Below are positions 23,046-36,200 of a DNA stretch of 64,000 nucleotides, in pieces (the stretch's first letter is position 1; each line of letters starts with the position of its first letter). This DNA comes from Lactuca virosa. Lineage: Eukaryota; Streptophyta; Magnoliopsida; Asterales; Asteraceae. A program made the position numbers and the translations under genes. The DNA lies in the NCBI GenBank assembly GCA_928212115.1, contig CAKMRJ010005523.1:242959019-243023018 (forward strand). Direction: 5' to 3'. Under the pieces are notes generated by a model. That model saw only the letters and a program-made list of their open reading frames with translations. It searched no databases and was not told the DNA's origin.

Positions 23046-24268
23046 CTAGGGTTGTTTTCAATTATACTTGATGCTGCTTGCTTGGAAATGCCTTAAAAAT
23101 CAATTTTCTGCTGTTCTGGATAGTGGACTCGCCGAGTCCAAGGTAAAAACTGACCAACTCGCCGAGTTTGTTCATATACTCGATGAGTTGGTGCTCCAGA
23201 ATGCAGATTTTCAAGGTTTTTGGCTAGAATTGGACTAGGATCATTACCATAAGCTGTTTTTGAACTTATAAACATGTTTTTGATGTGGTAATGATCATAC
23301 TAATCCAATTCAAAAGATAATTGTCAAAAGTTTCATGTTTTGTATTAGTTTAATGGTTAGACTAATTACATGAAATTGTTTGATTTGAATTGTCTTGTTC
23401 ATATGAGTTTAATCTAGATCACAGTTTTTTTTACATGTTTGTTAGTTTAATTGGTGATCTTAATGTTTTATTAATGGACTCCATAACTTGTCCTCAAGTT
23501 ATGGAAAACCAAAAGTTTTCCTTTTAAAAGAATCATTAAAGCCATAGGTTATAAACTTGAAGATTCTTTTTCCCATAAATTGTTTTATGACCTCCATAAC
23601 TTGTCCTCAAGTTATGGATTTTCAAAAGTTTCTTCATTAAAGTCTTTAAAACCTATATTAAACTCATATGTTATGGATTCCAAAAGTTTTTTTTGAATTG
23701 TTCAAAACTTTCCCTCAAGTTTTGGAATTTGTAAAGTTACACTTTTGAATACATTAGTTCCAAACCCTAGAATTTTAATAGTTTAAAATTCAACCCTTAT
23801 ACTATTATAATATTATAGGTTTAATATTTATATATATGTATAAGAGTAAAGTCAATATTACCGTTAGTAGGCATCATTCACGAAGCCGGTCTATAAGGGG
23901 TGTATAAGGTTACTGCCTATAAAATGACAGTTTAATGGGTGTCCACTCTCACCCACCGCTTCCTTGACTGGTGGAGGGTCGTTAGCCGAATGGGTAGGAT
24001 AGGACTCTAATTCTCCCTTCATTAAAAGTATAATGATAAATATAAAGTAACTAAACACTTATAAATTCCCAATCTTAGTTACTTTAGGAAAATGTGAATA
24101 TGGTGCTAACCCATGAAATTGCACTTTGCACCTTGTTAAGCCGTTAGTGGAGCGTGTGTGGTTAACTGACACACTAATCGGGACTGACAGTGCGTGGCAA
24201 AGGTTAGCTTGATGTTAATCATAGATCAACGGAGAGTGTGTGGTTAACCGGCACATTGATTAGGTGGT
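23046..24268 (+). other. Outer copia leader, first part (copy A)
   Basis: Non-coding leader RNA region between the PBS and the solo LTR insertion. It contains ACTCGCCGAGT motifs at 23124-23182 and perfect hairpins CCATAACTTG-TCCT-CAAGTTATGG at 23481-23504 and 23594-23617. A related CAAAACTT stem lies at 23703-23724. A block shared with the inner copia leader spans 23881-24000 (GAAGCCGGTCTATAAGGGG to GGTGGAGGGTCGTTAGCCGA). Confidence 0.75.
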
Positions 24269-26645
24269 TGTAACGCCCGTAGATCCGGGCTAGTCAATTT
24301 AGAGATAATAGGGGTCGAAAACGACTTTTCGACAAAGATTATTTAGAATAAATAATCTTAACCAAGTTGTAGAATATGTCTCAAGGGTTCCGTACATATA
24401 AAGAACGCCGAAATCTGAGTTATAACGAAGAAGTTATGGCGCGTCGAAGTTTTTCGACAAAACCGACACGGCACCGGGAGACGTAAATAGTGAATTTACA
24501 ATAGAGGACTTTTTAGCCTTAGTGATCTAAACAAAAGTTGTAGTATATGTTAAACCGAGAACATCCATAAAAAGAACGCCCAAATCTGACTTTGTATGAG
24601 GAAGTTATGATTTTTCTAAGATTTGGCATAGTAGTGCACGGCCCGAAACTCGAATTTTAGTTCGAGCGGTTTTTGGCCTACGCGACCTAAATGATAATTG
24701 AAGATCACATTAATAGGAACTCAATGGTAAAAAGACAGACAAAAACAGAATCCGTATGTAGAAGTTATGAATTTTACGCGGACATTTAACAGTATAATCT
24801 CCTCGTACTGTTAAATTTAAGATCAGTCGAGAATTAGCGACGGAGTCAAAATGAAAGTTGTAGATCTTATTTTTACCTATGCGTGGATATAAAGAACGTC
24901 AAAAACGGAGGTTGTATGTGAAAGTTACGGATTTTAGAAGTCGGAAGTGTGCTGTGCGAAAATGGGTGATGTGGCACAATCTTGGCCATTGCTTCTCCCC
25001 AAGTCTTGCCACTAGATGGTGACATGTGACACCAAGTTCAGCCATTTTTCACCCTATAAATAGAACCTCTCCACCCTCATTTTCTTCACACCTTTCCCAT
25101 TCTTTCTTCTCTTTACTCTCTCTCTAGAACCTCTCTCTAGCCCCCGAAACCCCCCGAAAAGCCTAGGGAACCTCCCTAGCACGAGGCGGAAGCCCTGGAG
25201 TGCTCGATGGCTCCGAGAAGAAGAGCTTTTCGGCTCGGGAACGCTGCTCCAAGCAAAGCCCGGTTTCTATAATACTCGCTGTAAGTGAGCTACGCCTACG
25301 CTATTTTTAATATAGCTTTTATTTAATTATAGTACGTATTAGGAACTTATAATAAGTACTTGGGCTATTATTATGGGTTATATAAGTATTGTTTAACGCT
25401 TATATAATAGTAATAATAGCTAGACTATTAATTAGTCTCAGCGAATAATAGACTAAACTCTAGTGGTAATAATACTAGGTTTCGTCGAAGGAAATTATTT
25501 TTAAGAACCAAAGCGCGTGTCTGAGTTCGGAATCACCACCTCTTCAGGTGAGTGCATAGTTACTTTCATCTTACACATAGATATGAAGTATTTTATATAA
25601 ATTACGTGCTATGTGTGCGTATTATCTGAGTACTTGCTGTCTATGCTAGATGAACAATTTATAACACGTTTTAAATGATTTAAACTGTATATGTCTTTAT
25701 ATCTACGAAAATGTTGCGGTAAAACATGGGTAGATGTAATAAATGAAATATGAGTTGGATGATGAGGTGAGAGGTGAAATAGACCATGAGGTGAGGGTGA
25801 GAGGTGGACGATGTGAGAAGCCTTGTACCCAATGTTGGCCCCGTCATCTAGCAGAGTATAGATGACAACCACAGACTATTCTAGACAGTCCAGTGGAACA
25901 CTAGCAGGCTCGCAACCTGTAGGTGTTGTGAACGATGTGTTTCACCGTGTACTCTAAAAACCCATTGACATGTAATTGCGAGGGATTCTCGGAAACGATA
26001 CTGTCGATAAACGGATAACCCTGGCAGCTGCGCCTAAAGGACAATACCGGCAGATGCGCCTCGTAGAGAATGTCATAATTTTGGCAGTTGCGCCTAAGTG
26101 ACAGAAACTAGCAGCTGTGTTTGACAGATGTGTCATTGACAACAATGGAATTCGTACCTATTCCTTAGGATAATCCTTAGAATGAATGAACGAGAAATAG
26201 CTGATTCTTAGGGTAGATCCTTAAGAATAAAGAAGATATGAGGATGGGTAATTGGGTTGATTGCTTGATTGTTTAAACATAAATTAATATATTATTGTGG
26301 GTTGAAAACCCTATGTACTCACCAGGTTTCCCAACCTGACCCACTCAGTTTATTTGTATCACAGGTTGTCGATATGAAGTTACATTACACTGAGAGATTA
26401 AGGAGATATAAATCACTAGTGTAAATGAATGTAAGTTCTGTTTATGCTTATGTTTCTGTATTGACCATGACATCCCAAATGTTTTAAATGAAATAAAATA
26501 CTTTTCTTCGGAAATGCTTTGATAACGTATTTATCATGTTTTACTGGGAACAAATTCCGCAACATTTTTATTAAGAGAGGTACTCTGATTTTTATAAAGC
26601 ATAAACAAATCGGTCTTTTCTGGCCGTGAAAATGGGGATGTCACA
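24269..26645 (+). mobile_element. Solo LTR of family A in the outer copia leader, TSD GTGGT (copy A)
   Basis: It starts TGTAACGCCCGTAG and ends GGGATGTCACA. The flanks GTGGT at 24264-24268 and 26646-26650 are identical, which defines a complete LTR with no internal region: the product of LTR-LTR recombination. TATAAATA at 25055-25062 precedes the likely start of transcription. GCAGCTGCGCC-type tandem units lie at about 26020-26120. The leader resumes in register after it. Confidence 0.93.
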
Positions 26646-26650
26646 GTGGT

Positions 26651-27003
26651 TGTAACATGGGTGTATTAAGCTACTTTGCATGGTTATTCACACCTTGTTT
26701 GTGATCATCGCATCCCAGTCACAAACTTGAAGGGCACAATCGAGATTTAAACATGCCATTGAATTGTTCAATGAATCTCAAAGGATCTAGGAGTTTCAAT
26801 TCACTTAAAACCTAAACCTATTTTTCGTTTTTTCGTTGGTGGAAATTGTAAATCGGCAATTTACCTACCTTCAAATATTTTGCGGTTTGGATTACGGCAT
26901 CCCTTTTCCAATTGTAAAATATTGTGTTGGGTCCTAGCCTTAATATTTCATTTGAGTGTTATATTAAGGACTTAATCAACTAACGTGAATTTCTCCATTG
27001 TAG
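26651..27003 (+). other. Outer copia leader, second part with hairpins (copy A)
   Basis: Copy A of 45429-45784. It contains the GTTTGTGA/TCACAAAC hairpin (about 26692-26722) and the hairpin with apical ATTACGGCATCCC (about 26874-26919). Copy A has indels here (for example a lost G in CATCGCATCCC and a lost A in the right stem) that copy B lacks, so copy B is the better reference. Confidence 0.7.
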
Positions 27004-27695
27004 ATGTCTAGTTCAGACAACTATGGTCTCCCAAATCCTTTGGAGCAAGCTTTCCTCTTGAAGATGATGTCCGCGGTTGGATTGTGGAAGTCATACTTCA
27101 CTTCCTTCACATCCTCCAATAATTCTCCCTAACCCCAAGTTCAAGGACTTGAAAAATTCAAGGTCACTCAATCCCTACTTGCAATGAAACATGAAGATGG
27201 AAGGCATGTGTGTACTCACGTCTTGGAGATGAAGTCACATATTGACAGGCTGAGAGTATTGGGTGTCGAAGTCTCAGGAAGTTGGTTGTTGACTGGGTTC
27301 TTCAATCACTTCCTGAGTCATATAGTGAGTTCATTAGGGACTACTATCTGACAGACCATGACATGACCCTTAATTGATCTTAACTGTTTTCTTGTTGCTG
27401 CTTATTCAGCAATTATGTGGCACACTGGAAAAGCAAATTTGATGGGAAGATCTACTCTTCAAACTTTCATGGACATTGACAATGGAAACGTTGGAGTCCA
27501 GAAAAGATTTCTCTTTCCAAGGGGAAAGAGAAATGCTAAGTCTGATATTGTCTCGTGTACCATTCCCAAAGAGTTCTATATGTTTCTATGCCAAGAGAAT
27601 GGGCATTGGTTGCGAAGCTGCCCTGACTACCTGAAAAATCTGAGAAAAGGTAGAATCGAAAGTTTGACTCTACTTCAGGTAAGTCTACTATCTAA
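27004..27695 (+). pseudogene. Outer copia gag, indel-broken copy A
   Basis: Same gene as 45785-46480, but several one-base indels (for example near 27035, 27130, 27270, 27370, 27500 and 27570) split it into short frames. The only long one begins at 27415. The CCHC region is still visible (GHWLRSCPDYL). Because copy B reads through without a break, these are more likely sequencing errors than mutations. Confidence 0.8.
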
Positions 27696-27728
27696 CTCTA
27701 TAAGTTCCTAATTGTTGATTCTTAATAC

Positions 27729-28493
27729 TGTTGGATAAGGTGTCTAAGTCCATAACTATTTCTGGTATGTACTTGACCCGACCCTGGCATGGTCCATTTG
27801 GGTTGCATGGCACCATGCAATTGGATAAACTAAATAGAGAGAAATAACACTTATGGTTTATTAATATATTATAAGTTCTAATATATTAATAATATTATTT
27901 AATTAGTTTGATCAAGAATTAATTTAGAATTAATTAAGTGATCAAAAGATAACTAATTAAATATATGGGTAGATTATTTAAATCTTCCATATCTTATATA
28001 GTGGGCTAAGAGGCTCCATGGATTATCAAGTTGGGTTCCACCCATAGGATGCTCCATGGGAGTTACAAACCCATGGGTCATGGAAATGAAGAGTCATGAC
28101 ACATTAGGGTTTACATGGTGTAACCCTAGATGTGTCAACACTATATAAGAAACCCATTCTCCACCAAAATCGGCGACACGTAAGAAACAAGAGGGCTAGG
28201 CCGATTTTAGAAGTGTGTATTCTCTCTAAAGTCATTCCAAAAGCATTTGGTGTTGTGTGAAGCATTTGAGGCATCACACATGGGGTGCTAGGCTCACAAG
28301 GTTTCAAGGATCATAAGCAACAACAAGGTAAGTTATTCTATCTTTCATGCAAGTTAAAATTTGTTCCCCATGTATGCTAGATAGGAATATAACCTTGGAA
28401 TTCAACTTTGCATGATAATTAGACAAACATAGATCCAAGGTTATTAGGGTTGCATGTACACTTAGGAAGTGTTAGAATGCTCAAAACCCATCA
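27729..28493 (+). mobile_element. Inner copia 5' LTR (copy A)
   Basis: It starts TGTTGGATAAGGTGTC after AATAC and ends AAAACCCATCA. The TATA box TATATAAG follows CAACAC near 28140. Copy A of 46515-47278. Confidence 0.9.
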
Positions 28494-28494
28494 G

Positions 28495-28506
28495 TGGTAT
28501 CAGAGC
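28495..28506 (+). other. Primer-binding site, inner copia (copy A)
   Basis: TGGTATCAGAGC, complementary to the initiator tRNA-Met 3' end, one base after the LTR. Confidence 0.9.
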
Positions 28507-29928
28507 CTAGGTTGTTGTTGTTTTTTTTTTTTTTGTGCAAACAGCTTGAAAAAAAATCGTTTTTCTGTTTTCTGCTCGTGTGAAAGTTTGCACATTTGTT
28601 GCTGGAAATGGACTAGAAACATTACCCTAAACTGTTTTGATGTTTTAAAGCTTGTTTTAGATGGTGTAATGTTTATGCTAATCCATTTACAATGACAATT
28701 ATTAAAATTACAAGTTTTTTTAAGTGTAATTTTTGATTCTTGAAAGTGTTCATATTCATGTTCTTGAACTTATGAAGATTAGATGATCATAGGAATTGTT
28801 TGTAACCTTCATGATAGTTTAATTCATGATCATAATGTGTTTTAATGGAGTCCATAACTTGTCCTCAAGTTATGGAAAACCAAAAGTCTCACTTTTATTA
28901 AAGCCATTAAAAGAACACAAGAGTTATAAAAATGAAGAGTCTTCATTTTTATTACTCAATTAATTCATAAGTTATAAGAAATGAAAAGTTTTGGAAGTTT
29001 ACAAAACTTGTCATCAAGTTTTGGAACATGTAAAGTCTTGATTAAAACTTTAGTTTCCAACCCTTAGAATTTTAAAAGTTAAAATTCAACCCTTATACTT
29101 TATAATATTATAAGTTACTAATATATATATGTATAACGTCAAGTCGTCTTACCGCTAGTACGCCTCATTCACGAAGCCGGTCTATAAGGGGGGTATAAGG
29201 TTGTTGCCTATAAAATGGCAACTTAATGGGTGTCCACTCTCACCCACCGCTTCCTTGATCGGTGGAGGGTCGTTAGCCGAACGGGTAAGACAAGGACTTA
29301 TAAATTCTCATTAAAAGTATGATGAATATTATAAAGTAACTAAATGCTTTTATTAAATTCCCAATCTTAGTTACTTTAGGAAAATGTGAATAAGGTGCTA
29401 ATCCATGAAATTACACTTTACACTTTGTTTAAGTCGTTAGTGGAGCTCGTGTGGTAACCGGCATACTAACTTGGACTTAACAAGGTAGGTAAAGGGTGAC
29501 TTAAAGTTTATTATAGGTCGGTGGAGCGTGTGTGGTTTAACCGGCACATCGATTGAGTAATAAACATTGAGTGTACCAAGTGATTTCATGGTTACTTCAC
29601 ACCTCGTTTTGTGATCCTCGGTATCCCAGTCACAAAACTTGGAGGGCACACTCGAGATTGAAACATGCCTTTGAAAGTTCATTGAATCTCAAAAGAATCT
29701 AGGAATTTCTAAGAACCAATTAAAAACCTAATATCTATATTTCGTTTTTCATGGTGGAAATTGGTGAATCGTCATTCACCTACCTTTCAAATATGTTATA
29801 GCTTGGATTACGGCATACCTCTTCTAAGTTATAATATATTGTGATTGGATTCTAGCCTTAATATTACATTTGGGTGTTTTATTAAGGACTCTCTTAATAT
29901 CTAAACTAATCTTGTTCTCTTCTTTCAG
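28507..29928 (+). other. Inner copia structured leader (copy A)
   Basis: About 1.4 kb of non-coding leader before gag. Hairpins are at 28852-28875 (CCATAACTTG stem), 29002-29023 (CAAAACTTG stem) and 29790-29840 (apical TTACGGCATACC). The palindromic GTGTGGTTAACCGG motif occurs twice in copy B but is altered by indels here. Described in full for copy B at 47292-48716. Confidence 0.75.
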
Positions 29929-31420
29929 ATGTCTTCAAACAATGCTGCTTCTGGCTCTAATCCTAATGGCTCCTTTACCCTTATGAACTTGTATGGGAAA
30001 GTCACTTTTGATGGATCCAACTTCAATGAATGGATCAGAAACATCAGGATGATTACCCGCTACGAGGACAAAGAATATGTCCTTGACAAGGAGCTTAAGG
30101 AGATTGATGAGACCACTGCAACTCCCCAGGAGATCGCTGACTTCCGGGCACATGAAATGGATGCTACAAAAGTGGCATGCATCATGTTGGCCACCATGAC
30201 AGCGGAACTCCAAAAGTCCTATGAGGACTTCTACCCTTTTGAAATGCACCAAGATCTGATGGAAAGATACCATCAAAGTGCACGACAAGAGAGGTATGAA
30301 ATCATATGCTCTATCATAACAACCATGATGAAGGACGGGGAATCCGTCACGAGCCACATGCAGAAAATGCAAAGGTATGTGGATCGGTTGCTGAAGCTTA
30401 ATGTGAACTTCCCTGAGGAGCTTGCAATAGATATCATTTTGCACTCCTTACCATCGTGCTATGATCAATTCCGCATGACATATCACATGAATAAGGAAGA
30501 GGTCACACTCAGCAAACTTCAGGGACTCCTCAAGACTGCAGAAACAGGTCTTAAGGGTAAGTCGGTTGTTAACACTCCTACTCCAAACTCCGCCCCGGTT
30601 TTGGCAATCGGGAAAGGTAGAGGGAAGAAGAGGAAGAGCTCTTCGAAGGGTACCAAGGCTAGGACCCTTGACGGCTCTTCTTCAAGTGGAACCAAGAAAG
30701 GTTTTGTCACTCCTTCTTCTGACCCTAAAGAGGCTGAATGCTTCTATTGCCATGAAAAGTCACATTGGAAGCGGAACTGCCCAAAGTACCAGCAAGATGT
30801 GAAGGATGGGAAAGTTAAACCCAACCATGCAGGTATTTACACTATCTTATCTAATAACTCACCCCATTCTAACTCTTGGGTCCTTGATACCGGTTGTGGT
30901 ATTCATATCTGTTCTGATTTGCAGGGACTAAGAAGAAGTGAGAATGTAGAGCATGGAAGAATAAACTTAATCATGGGGAATAGGAAAGCTTTACCTGTCA
31001 CCAAGATTGGAGTTTATACTTTATCGCTAAGTAGTGGGTTTAGTTTTGATTTGAATAAATGTTGTTTTCGCCAGAAATGGCAAGAAATATTATTTCCTTT
31101 CATGCATTGTATAAACAAGGTTTCACCTTTTTATTTGATAATGACGTTGGTTCGATTAATGCTTTCTTTAATAATGTTCTTTATTTTAAAGCATTACCTT
31201 GTGATGGTGTGTATGAAACTGTATCTGTGGTTGATGAACTTAGGAAATAATGTATTGTGTATTGATTCTGTTAATGATAATAACTTGGTAAAGCATCATT
31301 ATGGCATTGTCGTCTTGGACATATAAGCAAGAAACGCATAGGCCAACTCCAAAAGGATGGAGTATTGGAGTCATTTGACCTAAAGTAAGATGATAGTTGC
31401 GAATCATGCTTACTTGGAAA
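29929..31420 (+). pseudogene. Inner copia gag and protease (copy A)
   Basis: The 465-codon frame starts MSSNNAASG right after TTTCAG. It contains the copia gag core (MERYHQSARQERYEI), then a nucleocapsid zinc knuckle CFYCHEKSHWKRNC (CX2CX4HX4C, about residues 266-279) and the aspartic protease site WVLDTGCGIHIC (about residues 319-330). After about 31058 a frameshift shared with copy B throws the frame off, and the continuation NIISFHALYKQGF lies in another frame (31059-31250). Gag coats the RNA in virus-like particles and protease cuts the polyprotein. Copy A retains the gag-protease fusion that copy B loses to two one-base gaps. Confidence 0.9.
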
Positions 31421-31421
31421 A

Positions 31422-32431
31422 ATGACAAAGTCATCCTTCACAGGTTCTTGTGAGAGGGGTGAAGGTTTGTTGGATCTTATACACACGGATGTGTGTGGGC
31501 CCTTCAAACATGCCACAAGGGATGCTAATCGTTATTATTTGACTTTTACTGATGATTACAGTAGATATGGATATGTCTACTTAATCAAGCATAAGTTAGA
31601 GACTTTTGAGAGGTTTAAAGAGTTTAAACAGGAAGTCGAGAATCAATTGGGCAGGAACATTAAGATGCTTCGATCCGATCGAGGTGGTGAGTATCTTAGT
31701 TCAGAGTTCCTCGACTATCTTAGGGAATGTGGGATTGTCTCACAATTGACACCTCCCAGGACACCGCAGTTGAATGGTGTAGCTGAGAGGTCGTAATCGA
31801 ACCTTGTGGATATGGTTCGTTCCATGATGAGTCGAGCTTCGCTACCAATCTCATTTTGGGGTATGCCTTTAGAGACTGCCGCCATATCCTTAATCTAGTT
31901 CCCACAAAGAAAGTTGCCAAAACTCCTCATGAGATGTGGACTGGCAAAGTACCAAACTAGACCACATTAAGATTTGGGTTGCGAGGCTTTCGTGAGACGC
32001 GAGACTCATTATAAGCTCGAACCTCGAAGTGAGAGGTGTATTTTCATCGCTACCCACAGAAATCCTTTGGTTACCTCTTCTACAGACCTCAGTGAGAATG
32101 TGGTCTTTTGTAGCTAGGAGGGCTTTCTTTCGAGAGAGAGAGAGTTCAAAGCCAAGGAGACACTGGGAGGCAAGTTGACCTTGAAGAAATTCAAGAGTCA
32201 AGTGGTGAAGGAACTTCAAACCCTAGCACTCAACTTGAGAGGAAACTCCTGTTGAGCCAATTGACAAGTCTTACCTCTGAGGCGTTCCACAGGTTAGGAT
32301 GCACCTGAGCATTACATGGATTCCATATTACTGCGGAAGGTGATACACTTATCAGTGATGAGACACTGATAGGTCTGGATAACCTAACAGTTTGCGGAAG
32401 CCATGGCAGGCCCGGAGTCAGCCAAGTGGAA
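31422..32431 (+). pseudogene. Inner copia integrase to RT start, ending at the gap (copy A)
   Basis: The integrase core reads cleanly to 31796 (LIHTDVCGPF and LRSDRGGEYLS carry the first two catalytic Asp; NGVAER the Glu). Beyond that there are many one-base insertions and deletions relative to copy B 50581-51225, for example an extra T after GAGAGG, and sequence stops at AAGTGGAA before the N run. The decay in quality toward the gap is the main evidence for an unpolished contig end. Confidence 0.85.
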
Positions 32432-32444
32432 NNNNNNNNNNNNN
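32432..32444. other. Assembly gap of 13 N
   Basis: Exactly 13 undetermined bases. The sequence left of it reappears ending at 51225, and the sequence right of it repeats from 13636. A fixed 13-N gap is, to my knowledge, what Bionano hybrid scaffolding inserts when adjacent contigs are predicted to overlap. Confidence 0.95.
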
Positions 32445-32685
32445 ACTCACGTCTCACGAAAGCCTCGACAACCCCAAATCTTGATGTGGTCCAAATGGGG
32501 AACTTTCCCGTCCACATCTCATGAGGTGTTTTGGCACCTTTTTAGTAGGGACTAGATTCAGGATAGGGCGCAGTCTCTAAGGCATACCCCAAAATGAGAT
32601 TGGTAACGAAGCTCGACTCATCATGGAACGAACCATATCTAACAAGGTTCGATTGCCACCTCTCAGCCACACCATTCATAGCACG
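32445..32685 (-). pseudogene. Reverse copia integrase remnant (copy B)
   Basis: It matches 13636-13880 on the minus strand (MWTG, then GCEAFVRRE segments), with several one-base losses. It starts abruptly at the N gap. Confidence 0.82.
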
Positions 32686-33295
32686 AGGATTTTTCGGACC
32701 GGCAACCAGAGATTTATGAGTGTGACTCACAGTTCAAGGTTAGTCTTCTCACTATGTTTCGTGGGTCGAAGACACCAAATTCTGACCCATGGTATGATAT
32801 GCTAGGGTCCTAGATGTCTGTGGGACTCTTCATCTGTATGTATGCTTAGCGAGCAGGGCCCAATGGGTAATCTGTATGCCATTACTTGTTTTTTACTTGT
32901 ATGTTTGTATGTTGGGCGGGGCCCTTGTAAGAGTTAGGGCGGGGCCCGTAATGCGAGTTAGGGCGGGACCCATTATGCGAGTGGGGCGGGGCCCATTACA
33001 CTCATCGGGCGAGGCCCATTATATGTTTGATATGTGTGGTATGTGGTATTTCGGGGAAACAAACACTAAGCTTCATGCTTACGGCTTTCAGTTTATGTTT
33101 CAGGTACTTATGGGTGCAAAAGGGAAGAGCTCGGGGTGATTGCAGTGCGTACGACTCTAGTTTCGCATCTTCATGATAAATCTGGTAACTTGTGATGTTT
33201 TGATACATTTGATCTTTTTGAGAATTATGTTGATGTTTTGGGATAATGTTTTATTTGAAAAATGAAATTTTTGGGTCTTATTTTGGTACGTTACA
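32686..33295 (+). mobile_element. Family B LTR end (copy B)
   Basis: It matches 13881-14492, ends GTACGTTACA and is followed by the TTCTT target site (33296-33300). The CACTAAGCTTCATGCTTACG block is at 33064-33083. Confidence 0.83.
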
Positions 33296-36200
33296 TTCTT
33301 CTTTCTTTTCCTCATGGCATGGGGGTTGGTATTGGAAAAAAAATACCTGATCACCACCCTATTCCTTTGTTGGAGCATCCTGTGGATTATGGCCTGAATC
33401 CTTTTCTTCTCTTTCATTCTTGGTTTGAGATGGATGGTTTTGATGAGCTGGTTAGGGATTCGTGGTTGAGCTCATTGGTGGGATTGGTGAATAATAACCC
33501 ATGGCTTTTTTTAAAGAAAAATATATAGTTTCTTAATCTAATCTAAGGGTTTGGAATCCACATAGTCGGGGGTAAAAATTCCAACAAGAGGAAAGAGATT
33601 ATTGATTTTCTTGAGGCCATTGAGCTCGTCTTATGAATGATGAGGACTCACCAGGTTTGAGACAACAAATGGTATCTTTTTAGAAAGAACTGTTGGACTT
33701 AGATCACATATCCAAGTCTGAGGCTGCTTAGAAGGCGATGATTCGGTGGAGTATCGAGGGCGATGAGAAATCTAGTTATTTTTATGGAATTCTTAATCAT
33801 AAAAGAAGACAATTAGCTATTCAGGGTATTTGAATTGATGGAGTGTGGGAGGATAACCCTATTCGGGTTAAGGAGGAGTTTCGGTCCTACTATGTTTTCT
33901 CTTTTTTCGTATCAAAGGGGATACTGTCCCAAAAGAATGCTAATTGCTTTAATACTCCTTCGTTGGAACATAATTCTACCCTAGAAGGTACTTTTTCTCT
34001 CTGAGGAAATCAAAAGGGCAGTATGGGATTCTGGTTCGTCTAAGGCTCCGGGTCCAGATGGTTTTTCATTTGGGTTTTTGAAGAGATATTGGGATCGGGT
34101 TGAGGATGATGTGGTGATGTTTGTTTTTTACATTTTTATTCTCATTCTTCGATTCCAAAACAATGCAATGCTTTGTTTTTTACAGTCATTCCTAAAGTGA
34201 GAGATCTGAAAATACCAAAGATTTTAGGCCTATTAGTCTAATTGGATGCCAATACAGTAAACTTTTAGCCTAATTAATTGATTGATAGTGTTGTAGTTTG
34301 GATCAGTTGCCTTTATTAAAGGTAGACAATTCAGGATGGTCCTTTTTTGAATGAAGTCGTGGCTTGGAGTAAGGCTTCTGGAAATTCCTTGATGCTGTTT
34401 AAGGTGGATTTTGAGAAAGCATACGATTCTCTTTCGTGGGATTATTTGATGGAGATTATGCAGATCATGGGCTCTGGGCATCGATGGTGTGGTTGGATTC
34501 TTGAGCTTCTGATATCGGCTAGAGCTTCAGTTTTAGTCAATGGTTCCCCCACTGACGAGGTCCAGATTTTGAGAGGGTTGAGACAGGGTGATCCTTTGTC
34601 TCCTTTCTTATTTATTATTGTTATGGAGGGTCTTCATTTGCTCTTGCTTGGGATCAACATGCTAATGCACTTAGAGGTATATCTATATCTGGGATCGAGA
34701 TTTCTCATCGTTTTATGTTGGTGATGTTATGTTATTGTCTCCTTGGGACCCTGATAATGCTTATTGTATTGTACGTATTTTGAGATGTTTTTCTTAGCTT
34801 CGGGGCTTAAAATCAATTTGCTCAAAAGCAATTGATTGGAGTGGGAGTGCCTCAAACCTAGGTCATAAGTGTGTCCGATTCGATTGGTTGTTCCCCAGGT
34901 GCTATTCCTTTCTTGCATCTTGGAGTTCCTGTGGGACAAAATATGTCTCGTATCTCAGCTTGGGCTTCCATTATGGATCGTTTTCGGAGCAGATTATCCA
35001 CTTGGAAGGTTAAAAGCCTTTCATTTGGCGGTCGATTGACGTTGATTAAGTCGGTTCTTGGTTTGCTAGGAAGTTATTTGATGTCTTCATTTCTTACGCC
35101 CATCTCAGTTTTAGCTGAGTTCGAATCTATACATGCTAGATTTTTTGAAGTTTGTATATGGAAGGGAGAAAAATGCATTGAATTTGGTGGGATATGGTTT
35201 TAGCTTCCACAGAAGAAGGCGGTCTTGGAATTGTCAGTATTTTCTCTTTTAATAGGCTATGCTTTTTAGATGGAGATGGAGATTTTTTCATTCTCCTAAT
35301 CTGTTGTGGTTCCGGTTAATCAAGGTTTTGTATGGTAAAGACAAAGGATATTCTTCTTTGAAGCCGAAGAGATCTTGGAATGGCCCTTGTAATGGGGTCA
35401 TTCGTATGATGAGACAACTTCGTGACCAAGGGTACGATTTCCATTCCTTGTGTCCTATTAGGGTGGGTGATAGAAGTCTTACCTCTTTTTGGCATGATGT
35501 GTGGATGGGAGAGTTACCTCTTGCAGTGTTGTTTCATCGAATCTATGCATTGGATAATTTAAACATGTTACAATCAGGGAGATGATTCATAATGGTTAGG
35601 GTTTGGAGAACTTTAGGCGATCTCCTAGAGGTGGTATTGAGTAGAGTCAGTGGGATGTTTTATGTATCTTGTTGATGGGCATTTCCAGTTAGTTGAGGCT
35701 ACTGACAAGCTGGGATGGACTATTGATGTTTATGATAGTTTTTCAGATTCTTCTGCTCGTCGGTTCCTTGATGCTTGTATGCTTTTTTCAGGAGGCACAA
35801 AAACTCGTTGGAATAACCTCGTCCCTATTAAGATTAATATCTTATTATAGAGGTTTACTCGATTTAGTATTTCTATGTGAGAGAGACTTTCTTATCTGTT
35901 GAATCTGTTGATCATATTTTTGGTGGGTGTACTAAGTTGATTGAGGTTTGGAAGCACATTGCTACTTGGTGGAATGTTCAGTGCTCGACTCAGTTTTCTG
36001 TGCAGTCTCTTGTCGATTGGTCGGATACAGTCAACGTAAGGAGTGTCAAAGGAGGGTTTTTGATGCGGTGATCATGACAACTTTTTGGTGCATGTGGAAT
36101 TTTTGAAATTTCACTTTTTTTGGATCGGTTATCCCTAAGAAATCTTACATTTTTGATGATATTGTATATAGGTCCTATTTTTGGATTTCCAATAGGTGTA

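Larger units (their letters stand above)
13636..32431. repeat. Copy A of an 18.8 kb near-identical duplication
   Basis: The 18,796 bp here align end to end, same order and strand, with 32445-51225. Most differences are one-base indels in homopolymers. I also noticed about 13 substitutions by eye, mostly between 23 and 31.6 kb. From about 31,780 to 32,431 copy A becomes indel-rich, breaking frames that are intact in copy B, as expected at an unpolished contig end. See the finding on the 13-N gap. Confidence 0.9.
22241..32431 (+). mobile_element. Outer copia with nested inner copia, left part only (copy A)
   Basis: Copy A of the left 10.2 kb of the element that is complete at 41006-58907. It holds the outer 5' LTR (22241-23032), the leader interrupted by a solo LTR (24269-26645), gag (27004-27695) and the inner copia from 27729. 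It ends at the 13-N gap inside the inner copia reverse transcriptase start. Confidence 0.88.

Noticed and set aside
25054..25270. Host gene promoter and first exon suggested by TATAAATA and a CT-rich stretch
   Set aside because: It lies wholly inside a solo LTR with exact TSDs and recurs at 43826; it is the LTR promoter.
29935..30444. 169-codon minus-strand frame opposite inner copia gag (also 48723-49232)
   Set aside because: Antisense shadow of the gag reading frame; no independent features.
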